A stretch of 64,000 nucleotides of DNA from an uncultured Alphaproteobacteria bacterium (GCA_903887235.1 CAISOX010000058.1:1-64000), one strand, 5' to 3'; shown: positions 37,524 to 47,070, numbered from the stretch's first letter. Notes: generated by a model from the letters alone, not told the origin. Translations and numbers: made by a program.

Positions 37524-37958
37524 ATGGAAAATAATGCAGAAGAAAGGCAGATAAAATCATTAAAAAGAATTATTAAGAATTTAGATAAGGAGATTGGCAA
37601 TTTAACAATTGAGAAAAATACTCTGATCAATGTCATAAATATTTTAAATGCTAAATTAACAAATTTACTGGCTGAAATTGAGGAAGAAAAAAAGCTATCT
37701 AAGGAATTCTTAATTTTTGGATTTGATAAATTTTTCGAGTTATCTAAAACAAAAATGCAAAAAATTAATGAAGAAAAAGAGTTGAACATATCTCAACTAA
37801 ATTTATTAATTGACGATCTAAAAGAAAAATATGATGAGCAAAAAAAATATGAAAACCTGTTAGATAAGTCTAATTCCAGAATAAAATATCTTCACAATCA
37901 GAATGAACAAAAAAAATTAGATGAACTAGCTCAGCAAAAACGAGATTACAAATTCTAG
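37524..37958 (+). CDS. Coiled-coil protein of unknown function
   Basis: 144 residues, nearly all predicted helix with heptad spacing and very rich in Lys, Glu, Leu, Asn (for example KNLDKEIGNLTIEK and LIDDLKEKYDEQ). No signal peptide or membrane segment. Starts 1 bp after the thioredoxin-like gene and is the last of the hemH-lipB run. I do not recognise a family; a structural or adaptor protein is possible. Confidence 0.65.
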   Translation: MENNAEERQIKSLKRIIKNLDKEIGNLTIEKNTLINVINILNAKLTNLLAEIEEEKKLSKEFLIFGFDKFFELSKTKMQKINEEKELNISQLNLLIDDLKEKYDEQKKYENLLDKSNSRIKYLHNQNEQKKLDELAQQKRDYKF

Positions 37959-38050
37959 CAATAATACTTTTTGGCTCTGAATATAATTATATTCATGTAT
38001 TGCAAAATTCCTAATTGCAATTAACTCTCATTTGCATTATCTTGTCAAAA

Positions 38051-38090
38051 GGTAATAATTCTCATTCGCATCTTAACTTGAGTGAGAATT
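38051..38090. promoter_or_regulatory. Possible operator upstream of the gene at 38118
   Basis: GGTAATAATTCTCATTCGC (38051-38069) agrees with the Fur consensus GATAATGATAATCATTATC at 13 of 19 positions by my count. AATTCTCA (38057-38064) is also an inverted repeat of TGAGAATT (38083-38090), and a related ACTCTCATTTGCATTATC lies at 38024-38041. AT-rich sequence raises the chance of a false match. Confidence 0.3.
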
Positions 38091-38117
38091 GATTAAAAAA
38101 CAATTTTGGAGTTATTT

Positions 38118-38660
38118 ATGAGTATGATATGTGAATCAGGTATCGGGCATGTAGTTGGTCATTTTGTGGAACAATTATATAATCGTTGTACTAAAAATAC
38201 TAATAGCATAGAAGGATATTTTCTACATGAATTTATTGTAGAGCCAATTATTGACTACAAGGTCTGTAATGGTAATCCTGTCAACCAACTAAAAGATATT
38301 ATTAATAAATTAAATTTTATGGAAATATTGCTAATAACAGCGAAATTTTACATAAATTATAAGATTTCAGTAAACATAAATGAAAGCTTGGCTTCACATT
38401 TAGAAGTAGAAACTATTCCAATGAAATACTCTATGTTGATTATAACTCCATTAGTGATGACATCTAGCGAGTTAATATCATTAAGTTTTGACTGTATAGA
38501 GCATCTATTAAGTAACGTATATACATCTGATAACAGTACACATACTACCCCAAAAAATAATTATATGGACTCAAACACTCATTCTAATGAACTACAGTGT
38601 GGAATTATGGACTGGTATTCAAACACTACAGAACCTGATGGTGAAGAGAATTTTAATTAA
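38118..38660 (+). CDS. Hypothetical protein
   Basis: 180 residues from the ATG at 38118, with GGAG 6 bp upstream; the frame opens at a TTG at 38106. No signal peptide. The middle (about 75-135) has two moderately hydrophobic stretches, and the last about 45 residues are Asn, Ser and Thr rich and probably disordered. The gene stands alone with its own ribosome site and a repeat-rich upstream region, so it is probably expressed separately. I recognise no family. A secreted effector is conceivable given the vir system, but nothing direct shows it. Confidence 0.55.
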   Translation: MSMICESGIGHVVGHFVEQLYNRCTKNTNSIEGYFLHEFIVEPIIDYKVCNGNPVNQLKDIINKLNFMEILLITAKFYINYKISVNINESLASHLEVETIPMKYSMLIITPLVMTSSELISLSFDCIEHLLSNVYTSDNSTHTTPKNNYMDSNTHSNELQCGIMDWYSNTTEPDGEENFN

Positions 38661-39070
38661 TCGAGTGATAATCACATTGGGCATGAAGTATTAAAATAAC
38701 TCGAGTGACAGTTGAGAGTAATGAATAAGTTTTTGCTAATAGTGCCCTTATAGTATCTGAATTGATAATTTGTTAGATCTGCTAAAAGTTGCCTAGGATA
38801 TTACAAATAAATGTCAATCCAGTATCATTAAAAAAATAATTAAATAGGCTTGACATTTTACATTCAAAAGAACTTCTGAGGTTGAAGTTAGTCAACTATT
38901 TTATTAATAAAATATGCAATTATTTTTCTTTACGAATAAATAAAAAAGAGTAGTTTGATAATACCTTAAACAACATTGATGATTATTTACAACAGGCTGT
39001 AATTCGTAGTTATAAGCTTGTATAGGTTAATGTCTAAAACCAAAAATTTAAATAATTTATATTCACTATT
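38661..39070. other. 410-bp non-coding region upstream of dnaA
   Basis: No gene seen. TCGAGTGA occurs at 38661-38668 and 38701-38708, 40 bp apart, and CTTGAGTGAGAATT at 38078-38091 is a related sequence before the preceding gene. One loose DnaA-box-like TTATTTACA is at 38983. No cluster of boxes, so I do not call an origin. Confidence 0.4.
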
Positions 39071-40522
39071 ATGCAACTAGCTTATAATTTACCTTCTTTA
39101 TCTGATAACAAAAATGAGCATATTGAAGAAATAAAAAGCAATTCAATATGGGCAAATATATTGAATAAAATACATGAAAGTGAACAAGATTCTCAGTTAA
39201 ATAATTTACTAAATGATGCAAAGTTCATTGAAATAAAAAATAATATTCTAATTTTTGCTGTTAAAGATAACTTTACAAGAGAAACATTGATCAGAAATTA
39301 TTTTTTGATTATTAAGAGGCAGATTGCTGAAATTGACGATAACATAAAAATGGTCTCAATTACTGTTGATAGCAGTATTGATAACAATAGTCCACTTGAT
39401 AGTAATTTATTAGCAGATAGTAATGCAATAAACAGTGAATCAGATCAAAAAAGAAATTTAGAAAATGATACCTTTTCTAAAGCTAATCCTAAATTTACTT
39501 TTAATAATTATGTAACAGGTGAATCTAATATCGTTGCGTATAAAATTACTAAAGACATTGCAATGCAAAATGTAGATTATAATCACAACAATGTATTTTA
39601 TATCCACTCTCATGTTGGAATGGGAAAAACTCATTTATTACAATCTATTGTGAATGAAGTAAACAATAGCAATAAGGGTGCTGAGGATAGTGTTAATACT
39701 TGTAAGTGCAAAGTTGGTTATTTAAGTGCGGAGAAGTTCATGCATAATTTTGTCAGCGCTGTTAAAAATAATACTCTTTTTAATTTGAGGGATAAAATAA
39801 ATGAGGTAGATATATTTTTAATTGATGATTTACAATTTATATGCGGCAAGGAAAGCACGCAAAGGGAATTTGCATTGACACTGAATTCACTTATTGAGGC
39901 AGGGAAAACAATAATAATTGCATCAAGTGTGCCATGTCATATGCTTGAGCTTAATGATGAGCGCACAAAATCGATACTCAGATCGAGCAATACAATTTAT
40001 ATTGAGCAATGTGATTATGAATTACGTTTAAAGATATTAAGTAGTTATAATAAGAGCAATGATATTCAATTTGAGGAAAATATACTAAAGATGGTAGCTG
40101 ATAAAATAACGACAAGTGTTAGGGAATTAGAGGCGGGATTAAATAATTTAAAAACTTATTTGAGCATATCAGGAAAAAAAGCAACAAGCGATAACATATG
40201 TAAGTATATTCAAAATTATATCAAAAGTAATACAAAAAAGATTACTATATCGTCAATAATAAGTGCCGTTGCTAAATATTATAAAATATCATTATCTGAC
40301 ATTGCATCTAAAAAAAGAACACAGAAGCTAGTTATAGGAAGGCAGATTATTGCGCATCTTGCTAAAGAAATGACAACGAACAGTCTTAAGATTATAGGAG
40401 AAAAAATAGGGGACAGAGATCATTCCACAGTTTTGTATTATTTAAAAAAAATAGAGATTTCAATAAAAGAAAATGAACAGTTAGTTAATGATATTGATTC
40501 TATTAGGAGTTCTATTGTATAA
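39071..40522 (+). CDS. dnaA: Chromosomal replication initiator protein DnaA
   Basis: 483 residues with the standard four domains. The N-terminal DnaB-contact domain covers about 1-90 and a variable linker rich in Asn and Ser about 100-150. The AAA+ core follows with Walker A HVGMGKTHLLQSI (about residues 182-194), Walker B VDIFLIDDLQFI and sensor region TKSILRSSNTIYI. The C-terminal helix-turn-helix carries the signature GDRDHSTVLYYLKKIE. The linker and an insert after Walker A (NNSNKGAEDSVNTCKCK) are longer than usual. No dnaN or gyrB adjacent, as in other Rickettsiales. Confidence 0.95.
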   Translation: MQLAYNLPSLSDNKNEHIEEIKSNSIWANILNKIHESEQDSQLNNLLNDAKFIEIKNNILIFAVKDNFTRETLIRNYFLIIKRQIAEIDDNIKMVSITVDSSIDNNSPLDSNLLADSNAINSESDQKRNLENDTFSKANPKFTFNNYVTGESNIVAYKITKDIAMQNVDYNHNNVFYIHSHVGMGKTHLLQSIVNEVNNSNKGAEDSVNTCKCKVGYLSAEKFMHNFVSAVKNNTLFNLRDKINEVDIFLIDDLQFICGKESTQREFALTLNSLIEAGKTIIIASSVPCHMLELNDERTKSILRSSNTIYIEQCDYELRLKILSSYNKSNDIQFEENILKMVADKITTSVRELEAGLNNLKTYLSISGKKATSDNICKYIQNYIKSNTKKITISSIISAVAKYYKISLSDIASKKRTQKLVIGRQIIAHLAKEMTTNSLKIIGEKIGDRDHSTVLYYLKKIEISIKENEQLVNDIDSIRSSIV

Positions 40523-40681
40523 GTGCACCTGAAGATTTTATTTGAGCCTGACTGAGCTTGACCCCAAGAAATAAGACCATAGCGAATGAGAAAATTATTG
40601 ATTAATATAACATTTATCTTACTATGGCTCTATGATTAATATTTTTTACTGCTTGGTAATATGTATGAGAGATGAATAGAT

Positions 40682-40771
40682 ATGAGCACAAGAAAGTCAT
40701 TGAAGTTAATAACGTTAAACATATGGGGTAGGCACGTTGAAAAGCCTCTGATTAAGTTTATTAAATCCTAG
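40682..40771 (+). pseudogene. Remnant of an endonuclease/exonuclease/phosphatase-family gene
   Basis: A 29-codon frame beginning MSTRKSLKLITLNIWGRH and ending in TAG. The stretch LKLITLNIWG is like the first strand of EEP-fold proteins, where Asn binds metal, and PLIKFIK like the helix that follows, but no later EEP motif follows. It lies in the 485-bp gap 40523-41007, which also has the partial dyad ACCATAG...CTATGG (40576-40627) and otherwise nothing that I can identify. Probably a decayed gene. Confidence 0.35.
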
Positions 40772-40946
40772 ATCTAAAATAGTCAAAGAAAGTTTCGCAA
40801 AAATAACGGAGCTCTATGATGATTTATGATTTTTATTCTCAACATTTAAGATTTATATAATTTAAGACTTTTACAATTTCATAACTTTAGCAAATAATAA
40901 AAGCACATAACCGAAAAATTTTTATTTGTGACACTCTTAATACACG

Positions 40947-40975
40947 TTGAAAATTAAGAAGGAATGATATATATT
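40947..40975 (+). promoter_or_regulatory. Promoter of the Bax-inhibitor-like gene
   Basis: TTGAAA (40947-40952) and TATATT (40970-40975) with a 17-bp spacer, 32 bp upstream of the ATG at 41008. Spacing is ideal for a sigma-70-type promoter. Confidence 0.5.
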
Positions 40976-41007
40976 ATGCTTAGGTTTAAATTATTTCATA
41001 AAATTAT

Positions 41008-41727
41008 ATGATGGATTATACAAATTATGCACAAACCAGTGTCCAAAGACCGGGTTATAATGAGGGTCTAAGAACATACATGCTCTCAGTTTTTCAAAAC
41101 ATGGGTATAGCTCTTGTGATTACTGCGCTGGTTGCTGTGTTTACTGCATCATCACCGGCGATGATGAATGCTATATTTTCTACTCCCTTGCAGTGGGTGG
41201 TGATGTTGGCTCCTATAGGGATGGTGTTCTTTATGAGTGCTAAGGTTATGTCTATGTCAGTATCTGGTGCGAGATTGTCGCTCTGGGCTTTTTCAGCATT
41301 AATGGGGCTTTCTTTATCCTCTGTCTTTTACGTTTATACCAGTGAAAGTATTGCTAAAGTTTTCTTTATCACTGCTTCGTTATTTGGTGCGATGACGATT
41401 TATGGTCATACAACAAAAAGGGATTTATCTGGAATGGGCTCCTTTTTAATGATGGGAGTAATGGGGATATTTATTGCAAGCTTAGCTAATATGTTCTTTC
41501 AAAGTTCAGCATTAAGCAATGTTTTATCATATGTTGGTGTTATCGTCTTTACTCTTTTAACAGCCTATGATGTTCAAAAGCTTAAAACGATGTATTATCA
41601 AATGGGAGCTACTGGATCGAATGAGATGGCTCAAAAGACATCAGTATATGGTGCTTTGACATTGTATATGGATTTTATAAACTTGTTTATTTTCTTACTA
41701 AGAATTTTTGGTGTGAGAAGAAGCTAA
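41008..41727 (+). CDS. Bax inhibitor-1/YccA family membrane protein
   Basis: 239 residues, seven predicted membrane helices after a short polar N-terminus. The C-terminal YDVQKLKTMYYQ and the final helix ending NLFIFLLRIFGVRRS match the BI-1/YccA family, whose conserved aspartates form a pH-sensing pair in calcium-leak homologues. In bacteria such proteins modulate FtsH. Two adjacent ATGs (41008, 41011) are possible starts. It has its own promoter and terminators, so it is a single-gene unit. The base composition is less AT-rich than in its neighbours. Confidence 0.9.
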   Translation: MMDYTNYAQTSVQRPGYNEGLRTYMLSVFQNMGIALVITALVAVFTASSPAMMNAIFSTPLQWVVMLAPIGMVFFMSAKVMSMSVSGARLSLWAFSALMGLSLSSVFYVYTSESIAKVFFITASLFGAMTIYGHTTKRDLSGMGSFLMMGVMGIFIASLANMFFQSSALSNVLSYVGVIVFTLLTAYDVQKLKTMYYQMGATGSNEMAQKTSVYGALTLYMDFINLFIFLLRIFGVRRS

Positions 41728-41739
41728 GTTATTCTAAGG

Positions 41740-41768
41740 GATCCGTGCTAATATCAATCGGATCTTTT
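41740..41768 (+). terminator. Rho-independent terminator, first hairpin
   Basis: GATCCG (41740-41745) pairs with CGGATC (41759-41764), followed by TTTT. It lies 13 bp after the stop of the Bax-inhibitor-like gene. Confidence 0.55.
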
Positions 41769-41773
41769 GGTGC

Positions 41774-41814
41774 GTTGCTAATATTCCCGTTAATATTGGC
41801 AACACGGCGTTTTT
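41774..41814 (+). terminator. Rho-independent terminator, second hairpin
   Basis: GTTGCTAATATT (41774-41785) pairs with AATATTGGCAAC (41792-41803) with one G-T wobble and a 6-nt loop; TTTTT follows at 41810-41814. Stronger than the first hairpin. Confidence 0.65.
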
Positions 41815-41847
41815 AAATTTTATTTTATCATTTATTAAGTTGTAAAT

Positions 41848-44535
41848 TTGGAACAAGATAATTCAAAATTAGGTAATACGGTTTCTGTATCGATTGAAAG
41901 AGAGATGCAGAGTGCATATTTAGATTACGCTATGAGTGTAATTGTTAGTCGTGCATTGCCAGATTGCAGAGATGGTTTAAAACCAGTTCATAGAAGAATA
42001 TTATTTGCTATGAATGAAACTGGAAATCTGCATGATAAACCATATAGAAAGTCTGCAAGGGTAATAGGTGAAGTGATGGGTAAATATCATCCTCATGGAG
42101 ATAGTGCGATTTATTCCGCATTGGTGAGGATGGCCCAAGATTTTTCTTTAAGATTACCATTAATAGATGGTCAAGGAAATTTTGGATCTATTGACGGAGA
42201 TTCTCCTGCTCAGATGAGATATACTGAAGTTAGACTTGCAAAATCTGCAAATTTTATATTGCAAGATATTGATAAAAATACAGTCGATTTCCAAGATAAC
42301 TATGATGGTTCTGAAAGAGAACCAAAAGTGCTTCCTTCAAGGTTTCCAAATTTATTAGTAAATGGTGCAAGTGGTATTGCTGTTGGAATGGCAACTAATA
42401 TACCAACGCATAATTTAGGTGAAGTTATTGATGGATGTTGTGCGTTAATAGATAATTCAGAAATTTCAGATCAAGAGCTGATGGAATTTATACCAGCGCC
42501 AGATTTTCCAACAGGTGGGGAAATTATCAATGGAGATGATGCAAAAATTGCCATTTTAAAAGGAAGAGGTAGTGTTGTAGTTAGGGGCAAGACTTTTGTA
42601 GAAGAAAAAAATGGTAGAGAATCAATAATAATATCTGAAATACCGTATCAGGTAAATAAATCAGAAATGCTTAAGTCAATTGAGCATTTGGTGAGAGAAA
42701 AAGTCATTGAAGGTATATCTGAAATAAGAGATGAAACTAATAAATTGGGCATTAGGGTTGTTGTTGAACTTAAACGTGAAGCGCACCCAGACGTAATATT
42801 GAATCAACTATATCAAAACACTCAGCTACAAAATAGCTTCAGTGTTAATATGCTTGCACTTGATGATGGAAGGCCTGAAGTTATGGGTGTAAGAGCAATT
42901 TTAAATGTATTTATAGATTTTAGAAGAGAAGTAATTAAGAGAAGGACTTCTTATTTACTTAATAAAGCAAGAGTAAGAGCGCATTTGTTGATTGGTCTTG
43001 CCATAGCAGTTGCCAATATTGATGAGATAATTATACTTATAAAATCTTCTGCAGATGCACAAATTGCTAAAGTTAATTTAATGGCTCGTGAGTGGAAATC
43101 TGAACAGATAGTACCTCTGCTTAATTTAGTAGCTGATCACAGAAATGAAATTAAAGACGGTAAATGTTTTTTAACTGAGGAGCAGGCAAAAGCAATACTT
43201 GAAATGAAATTACAACGTTTGACAGCGTTAGAAAAGGGCAAGATTGACAATGAGTTAGCAGAATTAGCGAAAATAATTAAAGAATATTTAGAATTGTTAT
43301 TTTCAGATGAAAATTTAATGAATCTAATTAAGGAGGAATTATTAACTGTTAAATCTGAAATTGCGACACCAAGAAAGACTGTTATTAAAAATGAGGGAAT
43401 AAATGTTTCTGATGAAGATTTAATCCAAAAAGAAGATATGGTGGTGACTCTCACTAAAACAGGGTTTATAAAAAGAGTTCCACTTAGTGTATATAGGGCG
43501 CAAAAGCGTGGTGGAAAAGGTAGATCTGCAATGACAATGTATGAAGATGACATCATCACAGAATTGCTTGTAACAAATACGCATGCTCCTTTGTTATTTT
43601 TTTCATCACTTGGCAAAGTATATAAACTAAAAGTATATAAATTACCTGAGGCAAGTCCTCAATCTAAAGGTAGGGCGTTAGTAAATTTACTACCTCTTGA
43701 GCAGAATGACAGTATTGCTAGTATTATGCCGATGCCAGAGAATATTGATGAATTAGATAAATTGAATATAGTATTTTCAACACAAAAAGGCAATGCTAGA
43801 AGAAATAGCTTAAGTGATTTTACCAATATTCAGGCAAATGGAAAAATAGCTATTAAATTGGATGAGGATGATAAGTTGGTTGGGGTATCAGTTTGTAGTG
43901 ATGATTCACATATATTATTAGCTACTAGCAAAGGAAAAGCCGTTAGATTTTCTATAGAGGCACTAAGAGTATTTAAAAGTAGATCATCAGATGGTGTTAA
44001 GGCGGCTAAATTATCTGGAGGCAAAGATAATGTTGTCTCGATGTCCATATTGAATTCTGGTGAATTAGATATTTTAAAAAGAGATGAATATCTTAAAATA
44101 CCTTTTAAAACTAGGTTAAAATTAGCTTTAAAATTATCTGAAAATCATCAAAAACAGTTAGATATTGGAGATTTAGATGTGAACAAAATTGCTCAGGACG
44201 AGCAATTTATTTTGACTATAACGGAAAATGGTTATGGAAAGAGAACGTCAGCATATGAATATAGGGTGACAAATCGTAATAGCCAAGGTGTGCTCAATAT
44301 TGATACTGGAAGCAGGAATGGTTTGGTTGTATCGTCATTTCCAGTGAAGGAAGATGACCAGATAATGTTAATGACAAATTTGGGTACTATCATTAGAACT
44401 GAAGTTAATAAAATAAGAGTTACCAGCAGAAATGCAAAGGGAGTTAAAATTATAGATTTAAATAAAAATGAGAAAGTTGTTTCCATTTCTAAAATATCAA
44501 TTGAAGATGAAGATGAAGGAGAAGACGAGGCTTAA
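41848..44535 (+). CDS. gyrA: DNA gyrase subunit A
   Basis: Cleavage and wrapping subunit of gyrase, 895 residues. The only credible start is TTG at 41848 (MEQDNSKLGNTVSVSIERE). Catalytic tyrosine is Tyr125 in AQMRYTEVRL (E. coli Tyr122). In the quinolone-determining region HPHGDSAIYSALVR, Ser86 matches E. coli Ser83, but the residue matching Asp87 is Ser90. The C-terminal beta-pinwheel contains the GyrA box QRGGKGR (here QKRGGKGRSA). An insert of about 50 residues (SGELDILKRDEYLKI...) splits the C-terminal domain. Its last bases overlap tolB. Confidence 0.96.
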   Translation: MEQDNSKLGNTVSVSIEREMQSAYLDYAMSVIVSRALPDCRDGLKPVHRRILFAMNETGNLHDKPYRKSARVIGEVMGKYHPHGDSAIYSALVRMAQDFSLRLPLIDGQGNFGSIDGDSPAQMRYTEVRLAKSANFILQDIDKNTVDFQDNYDGSEREPKVLPSRFPNLLVNGASGIAVGMATNIPTHNLGEVIDGCCALIDNSEISDQELMEFIPAPDFPTGGEIINGDDAKIAILKGRGSVVVRGKTFVEEKNGRESIIISEIPYQVNKSEMLKSIEHLVREKVIEGISEIRDETNKLGIRVVVELKREAHPDVILNQLYQNTQLQNSFSVNMLALDDGRPEVMGVRAILNVFIDFRREVIKRRTSYLLNKARVRAHLLIGLAIAVANIDEIIILIKSSADAQIAKVNLMAREWKSEQIVPLLNLVADHRNEIKDGKCFLTEEQAKAILEMKLQRLTALEKGKIDNELAELAKIIKEYLELLFSDENLMNLIKEELLTVKSEIATPRKTVIKNEGINVSDEDLIQKEDMVVTLTKTGFIKRVPLSVYRAQKRGGKGRSAMTMYEDDIITELLVTNTHAPLLFFSSLGKVYKLKVYKLPEASPQSKGRALVNLLPLEQNDSIASIMPMPENIDELDKLNIVFSTQKGNARRNSLSDFTNIQANGKIAIKLDEDDKLVGVSVCSDDSHILLATSKGKAVRFSIEALRVFKSRSSDGVKAAKLSGGKDNVVSMSILNSGELDILKRDEYLKIPFKTRLKLALKLSENHQKQLDIGDLDVNKIAQDEQFILTITENGYGKRTSAYEYRVTNRNSQGVLNIDTGSRNGLVVSSFPVKEDDQIMLMTNLGTIIRTEVNKIRVTSRNAKGVKIIDLNKNEKVVSISKISIEDEDEGEDEA

Positions 44536-45862
44536 TTATAAAGCAATTACAGCTTGCTACTATTTTATTGCCTTTGTTTTTGTCTGCCTATTTAATACTA
44601 ATCCTTCGTATTCAAAAATTGAAATAAATATTGATAATGGTGTATCTGAGGCTTTACCAGTTGCAATTTCTGAATTTGATGGTCAAAACCTGGATTCAAT
44701 AGAATTTGGAGCTAAAATCAGAGATGTTTTGGTGAATGATTTAGAAAACTCCGGTTTGTTTAGGGTTATTGATAATGAGGCATTTTTAGAATTACCATCA
44801 TTTAGTAAAACTCCTATTTTTACTAATTGGCGTACTGTTAATGCAAATATGCTACTAGTTACAAAAGTCAATTTAGACAGACAAAATAATTTTGTTGATG
44901 TTAGCTATAAGTTATACGATGTATTCAAGGAAAAAGAAGTAGAAAGTGGTGATTACAAAATTGTTATAGATGGATGGAGGAGAATTGCACATAAGATAGC
45001 AAATAGTATTTATAAAAAGTTTCTTGGTGTTGAGGGGTATTTTGATTCACGTGTGATATTTGTTGCTGAAATAGGAGATGAGAAAAATAGAATGAAAAGG
45101 TTAGCAATAATGGATCAAGATGGAGCAAATTTTAAATTCTTAACAAATGGGGATGAGCTTATATTATCACCAAGATTTGACACAAAATCTCAAAGAATAA
45201 CTTTCATGAGCTATAAAAATAGAAAAAACCCTCCAAAAGTGTACGTGTTGGATCTAGAAACAGGGAAAGAGGATTTAATTGGAGATATGTCAGGGATGAC
45301 TTTTGCCCCTCATTTTGCTCCAGATAATAATCATGTGATTATGTCGCTTGCAAAGAAGGGGACGACTAATATCTATGAAATTGATTTAAATTCAAAAGTG
45401 AAGAAGGAGATGACCAATTCGTCAGGTGGTATTGATACATCACCATCTTATTCGCCCGATGGTAAATATATTTTATTTAATTCAGATAGGGGAGGAGCAA
45501 GTAGCCAAATTTATATAATGGACAGAGATGGTTCAAATATTAAAAAGATAAGTGCAGGAAAAGGAAGTTATAGAACTCCGATATGGTCTCCTGATGGTAA
45601 GTGGATAGCATTTACCAAGATATCAGGTAGTTTTTATATAGGTATTATGAAGCCTGATGGCAGTGACGAAAGGTTATTAACTAGTAGCAGGCTAGAGGAA
45701 GGACCCTCATGGGCGCCCAATAGTAGGACAGTAATTTTTAGCAGGCAAAAAAATACTGGAGAAAATAAGCTTTACGCTATTGATATTGATGGTAATAATG
45801 AGAGGTTGTTTTATTCCCCAACAAACGGATCGCAACCCTCTTGGTCAGCGCATTTAAATTGA
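44507..45862 (+). CDS. tolB: Tol-Pal system protein TolB
   Basis: Periplasmic beta-propeller protein that bridges Pal and the Tol complex during division. About 451 residues from the ATG at 44507; 44513 is as likely, and the frame reaches back to 44468. Signal peptide with hydrophobic core CYYFIAFVFVCLF, an N-terminal alpha/beta domain (about 35-165), then six WD-like propeller repeats with SPRFD, APHFAPDNN, SPSYSPDGKYILFNSDRGG and PIWSPDGKWIAFT. The overlap with the end of gyrA implies cotranscription with gyrA, an unusual pairing. Confidence 0.94.
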   Translation: MKMKEKTRLNYKAITACYYFIAFVFVCLFNTNPSYSKIEINIDNGVSEALPVAISEFDGQNLDSIEFGAKIRDVLVNDLENSGLFRVIDNEAFLELPSFSKTPIFTNWRTVNANMLLVTKVNLDRQNNFVDVSYKLYDVFKEKEVESGDYKIVIDGWRRIAHKIANSIYKKFLGVEGYFDSRVIFVAEIGDEKNRMKRLAIMDQDGANFKFLTNGDELILSPRFDTKSQRITFMSYKNRKNPPKVYVLDLETGKEDLIGDMSGMTFAPHFAPDNNHVIMSLAKKGTTNIYEIDLNSKVKKEMTNSSGGIDTSPSYSPDGKYILFNSDRGGASSQIYIMDRDGSNIKKISAGKGSYRTPIWSPDGKWIAFTKISGSFYIGIMKPDGSDERLLTSSRLEEGPSWAPNSRTVIFSRQKNTGENKLYAIDIDGNNERLFYSPTNGSQPSWSAHLN

Positions 45863-46081
45863 TAAATATTTTAATCTGAGCATGTTATTGTAGATGGCCT
45901 GTTGCTTTATTTATCCTAGTTTAATTCACTCAAAAATAATTTAACTTACACAAAGAAAATGATTGACCTTGAGTGACTTTATGATTAATTGCTGAATTTG
46001 CCCCCTTATTTTATAGAATAAACAAATTTTGCTTGATTTTTAGAGTATATACCAGTAATTATGATTTACCATGTTTTGGTA

Positions 46082-46157
46082 GGGCGATTAGCTCAGCTGG
46101 TAGAGCATCTCGTTTACACCGAGGAGGTCGGCAGTTCGACCCTGTCATCGCCCACCA
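46082..46157 (+). tRNA. tRNA-Val (anticodon TAC)
   Basis: 76 nt. Acceptor GGGCGAT/ATCGCCC, D-arm GCTCAGCTGGTAGAGC, anticodon loop TTTACAC with TAC, T-arm with GTTCGACCC, and an encoded CCA (46155-46157). 20 bp before tRNA-Asp. The 219 bp between tolB and it show no gene. Confidence 0.95.
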
Positions 46158-46177
46158 TTTAATTTTATCCCTGAAAT

Positions 46178-46254
<77 letters not shown>

Positions 46255-46276
46255 TTTTTAAATCAACTATTAATAA

Positions 46277-46972
46277 TTAATTCGACAGATAGTTATATAA
46301 TTGGCGCCCATTTTTTTTCAACCATAATCTTGACTCTCTATAATTTGGGTCAATTTCAGCAACGAGGTTCCAAAATTTATTACTGTGGTTCATTTCTTTT
46401 AAATGACAAAGCTCATGAATAACCAAATAGCTTAGAATATTTTTTGGTGCAAATATAATTCTCCAATTGAAATTTAGATTTTTTAATGAGGAGCAACTTC
46501 CCCATTTAGTACGAAGTTCTTTGACTACTATATTGTTATATTTAAAATTATATTGCTTAGCATAAAAAGCGCATAAAGCATCTATTTCAGATGACAGTAT
46601 ATTTTTTAAGAACACTTTTAGTGTACCATTTAAACTACATTTTTTTGAATATACAACGAGCTGATTATTTTTTATAAATACACTTGAGTATAAACTTGTT
46701 TCGGTGTAAATAAGTTCATGCAATTCACCAAAAATTGGATATTCGGTACGAATGAGCTTAGCATCTATAAAATTGCTGGATAGATTTTTTAATTTATCTT
46801 GAATCCATTTTTCTTTACTCAATAAAAATTTATATCCTAATTTTTCTGAAACTCCCAAAGGCAATACCAACTCCACATGTTGATTTACTATCCTTATAGC
46901 CACATTTTTTGCCTTAGTACTTTTCCTGACTTTTAGATTATACTCCTTAGTTAGATCTGCAATTTTATTCAT
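46277..46972 (-). CDS. YgjP-like (M48/DUF45) metallopeptidase
   Basis: About 231 residues from the ATG at 46972; a TTG lies four codons upstream. The zinc motif YLVIHELCHLKEMNHSNKFW (HExxH plus a following His, about residues 180-199), preceded by ELRTKWGSCSS and LNFNWRIIFAP, is typical of the YgjP/WLM-type family. No membrane segment, so it is probably cytosolic. Its role in related bacteria is poorly defined; protein quality control or DNA-protein crosslink repair is suggested for distant relatives. Confidence 0.85.
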   Translation of the reverse strand: MNKIADLTKEYNLKVRKSTKAKNVAIRIVNQHVELVLPLGVSEKLGYKFLLSKEKWIQDKLKNLSSNFIDAKLIRTEYPIFGELHELIYTETSLYSSVFIKNNQLVVYSKKCSLNGTLKVFLKNILSSEIDALCAFYAKQYNFKYNNIVVKELRTKWGSCSSLKNLNFNWRIIFAPKNILSYLVIHELCHLKEMNHSNKFWNLVAEIDPNYRESRLWLKKNGRQLYNYLSN

Positions 46973-47070
46973 TAAGCAAAACAACTTACTTTAAGCAGAA
47001 CATTCTATCATACTTCCTCAAAAATCAAAACCTAAGTAGATTATTAACTATAAAAGTTGCAGTAAAAAAT

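Noticed and set aside
38661..39070. Replication origin next to dnaA
   Set aside because: Only one loose DnaA-box-like sequence (38983) and no clear AT-rich 13-mers or box cluster. In Rickettsiales the origin is often not beside dnaA. GC-skew over the whole genome would decide.
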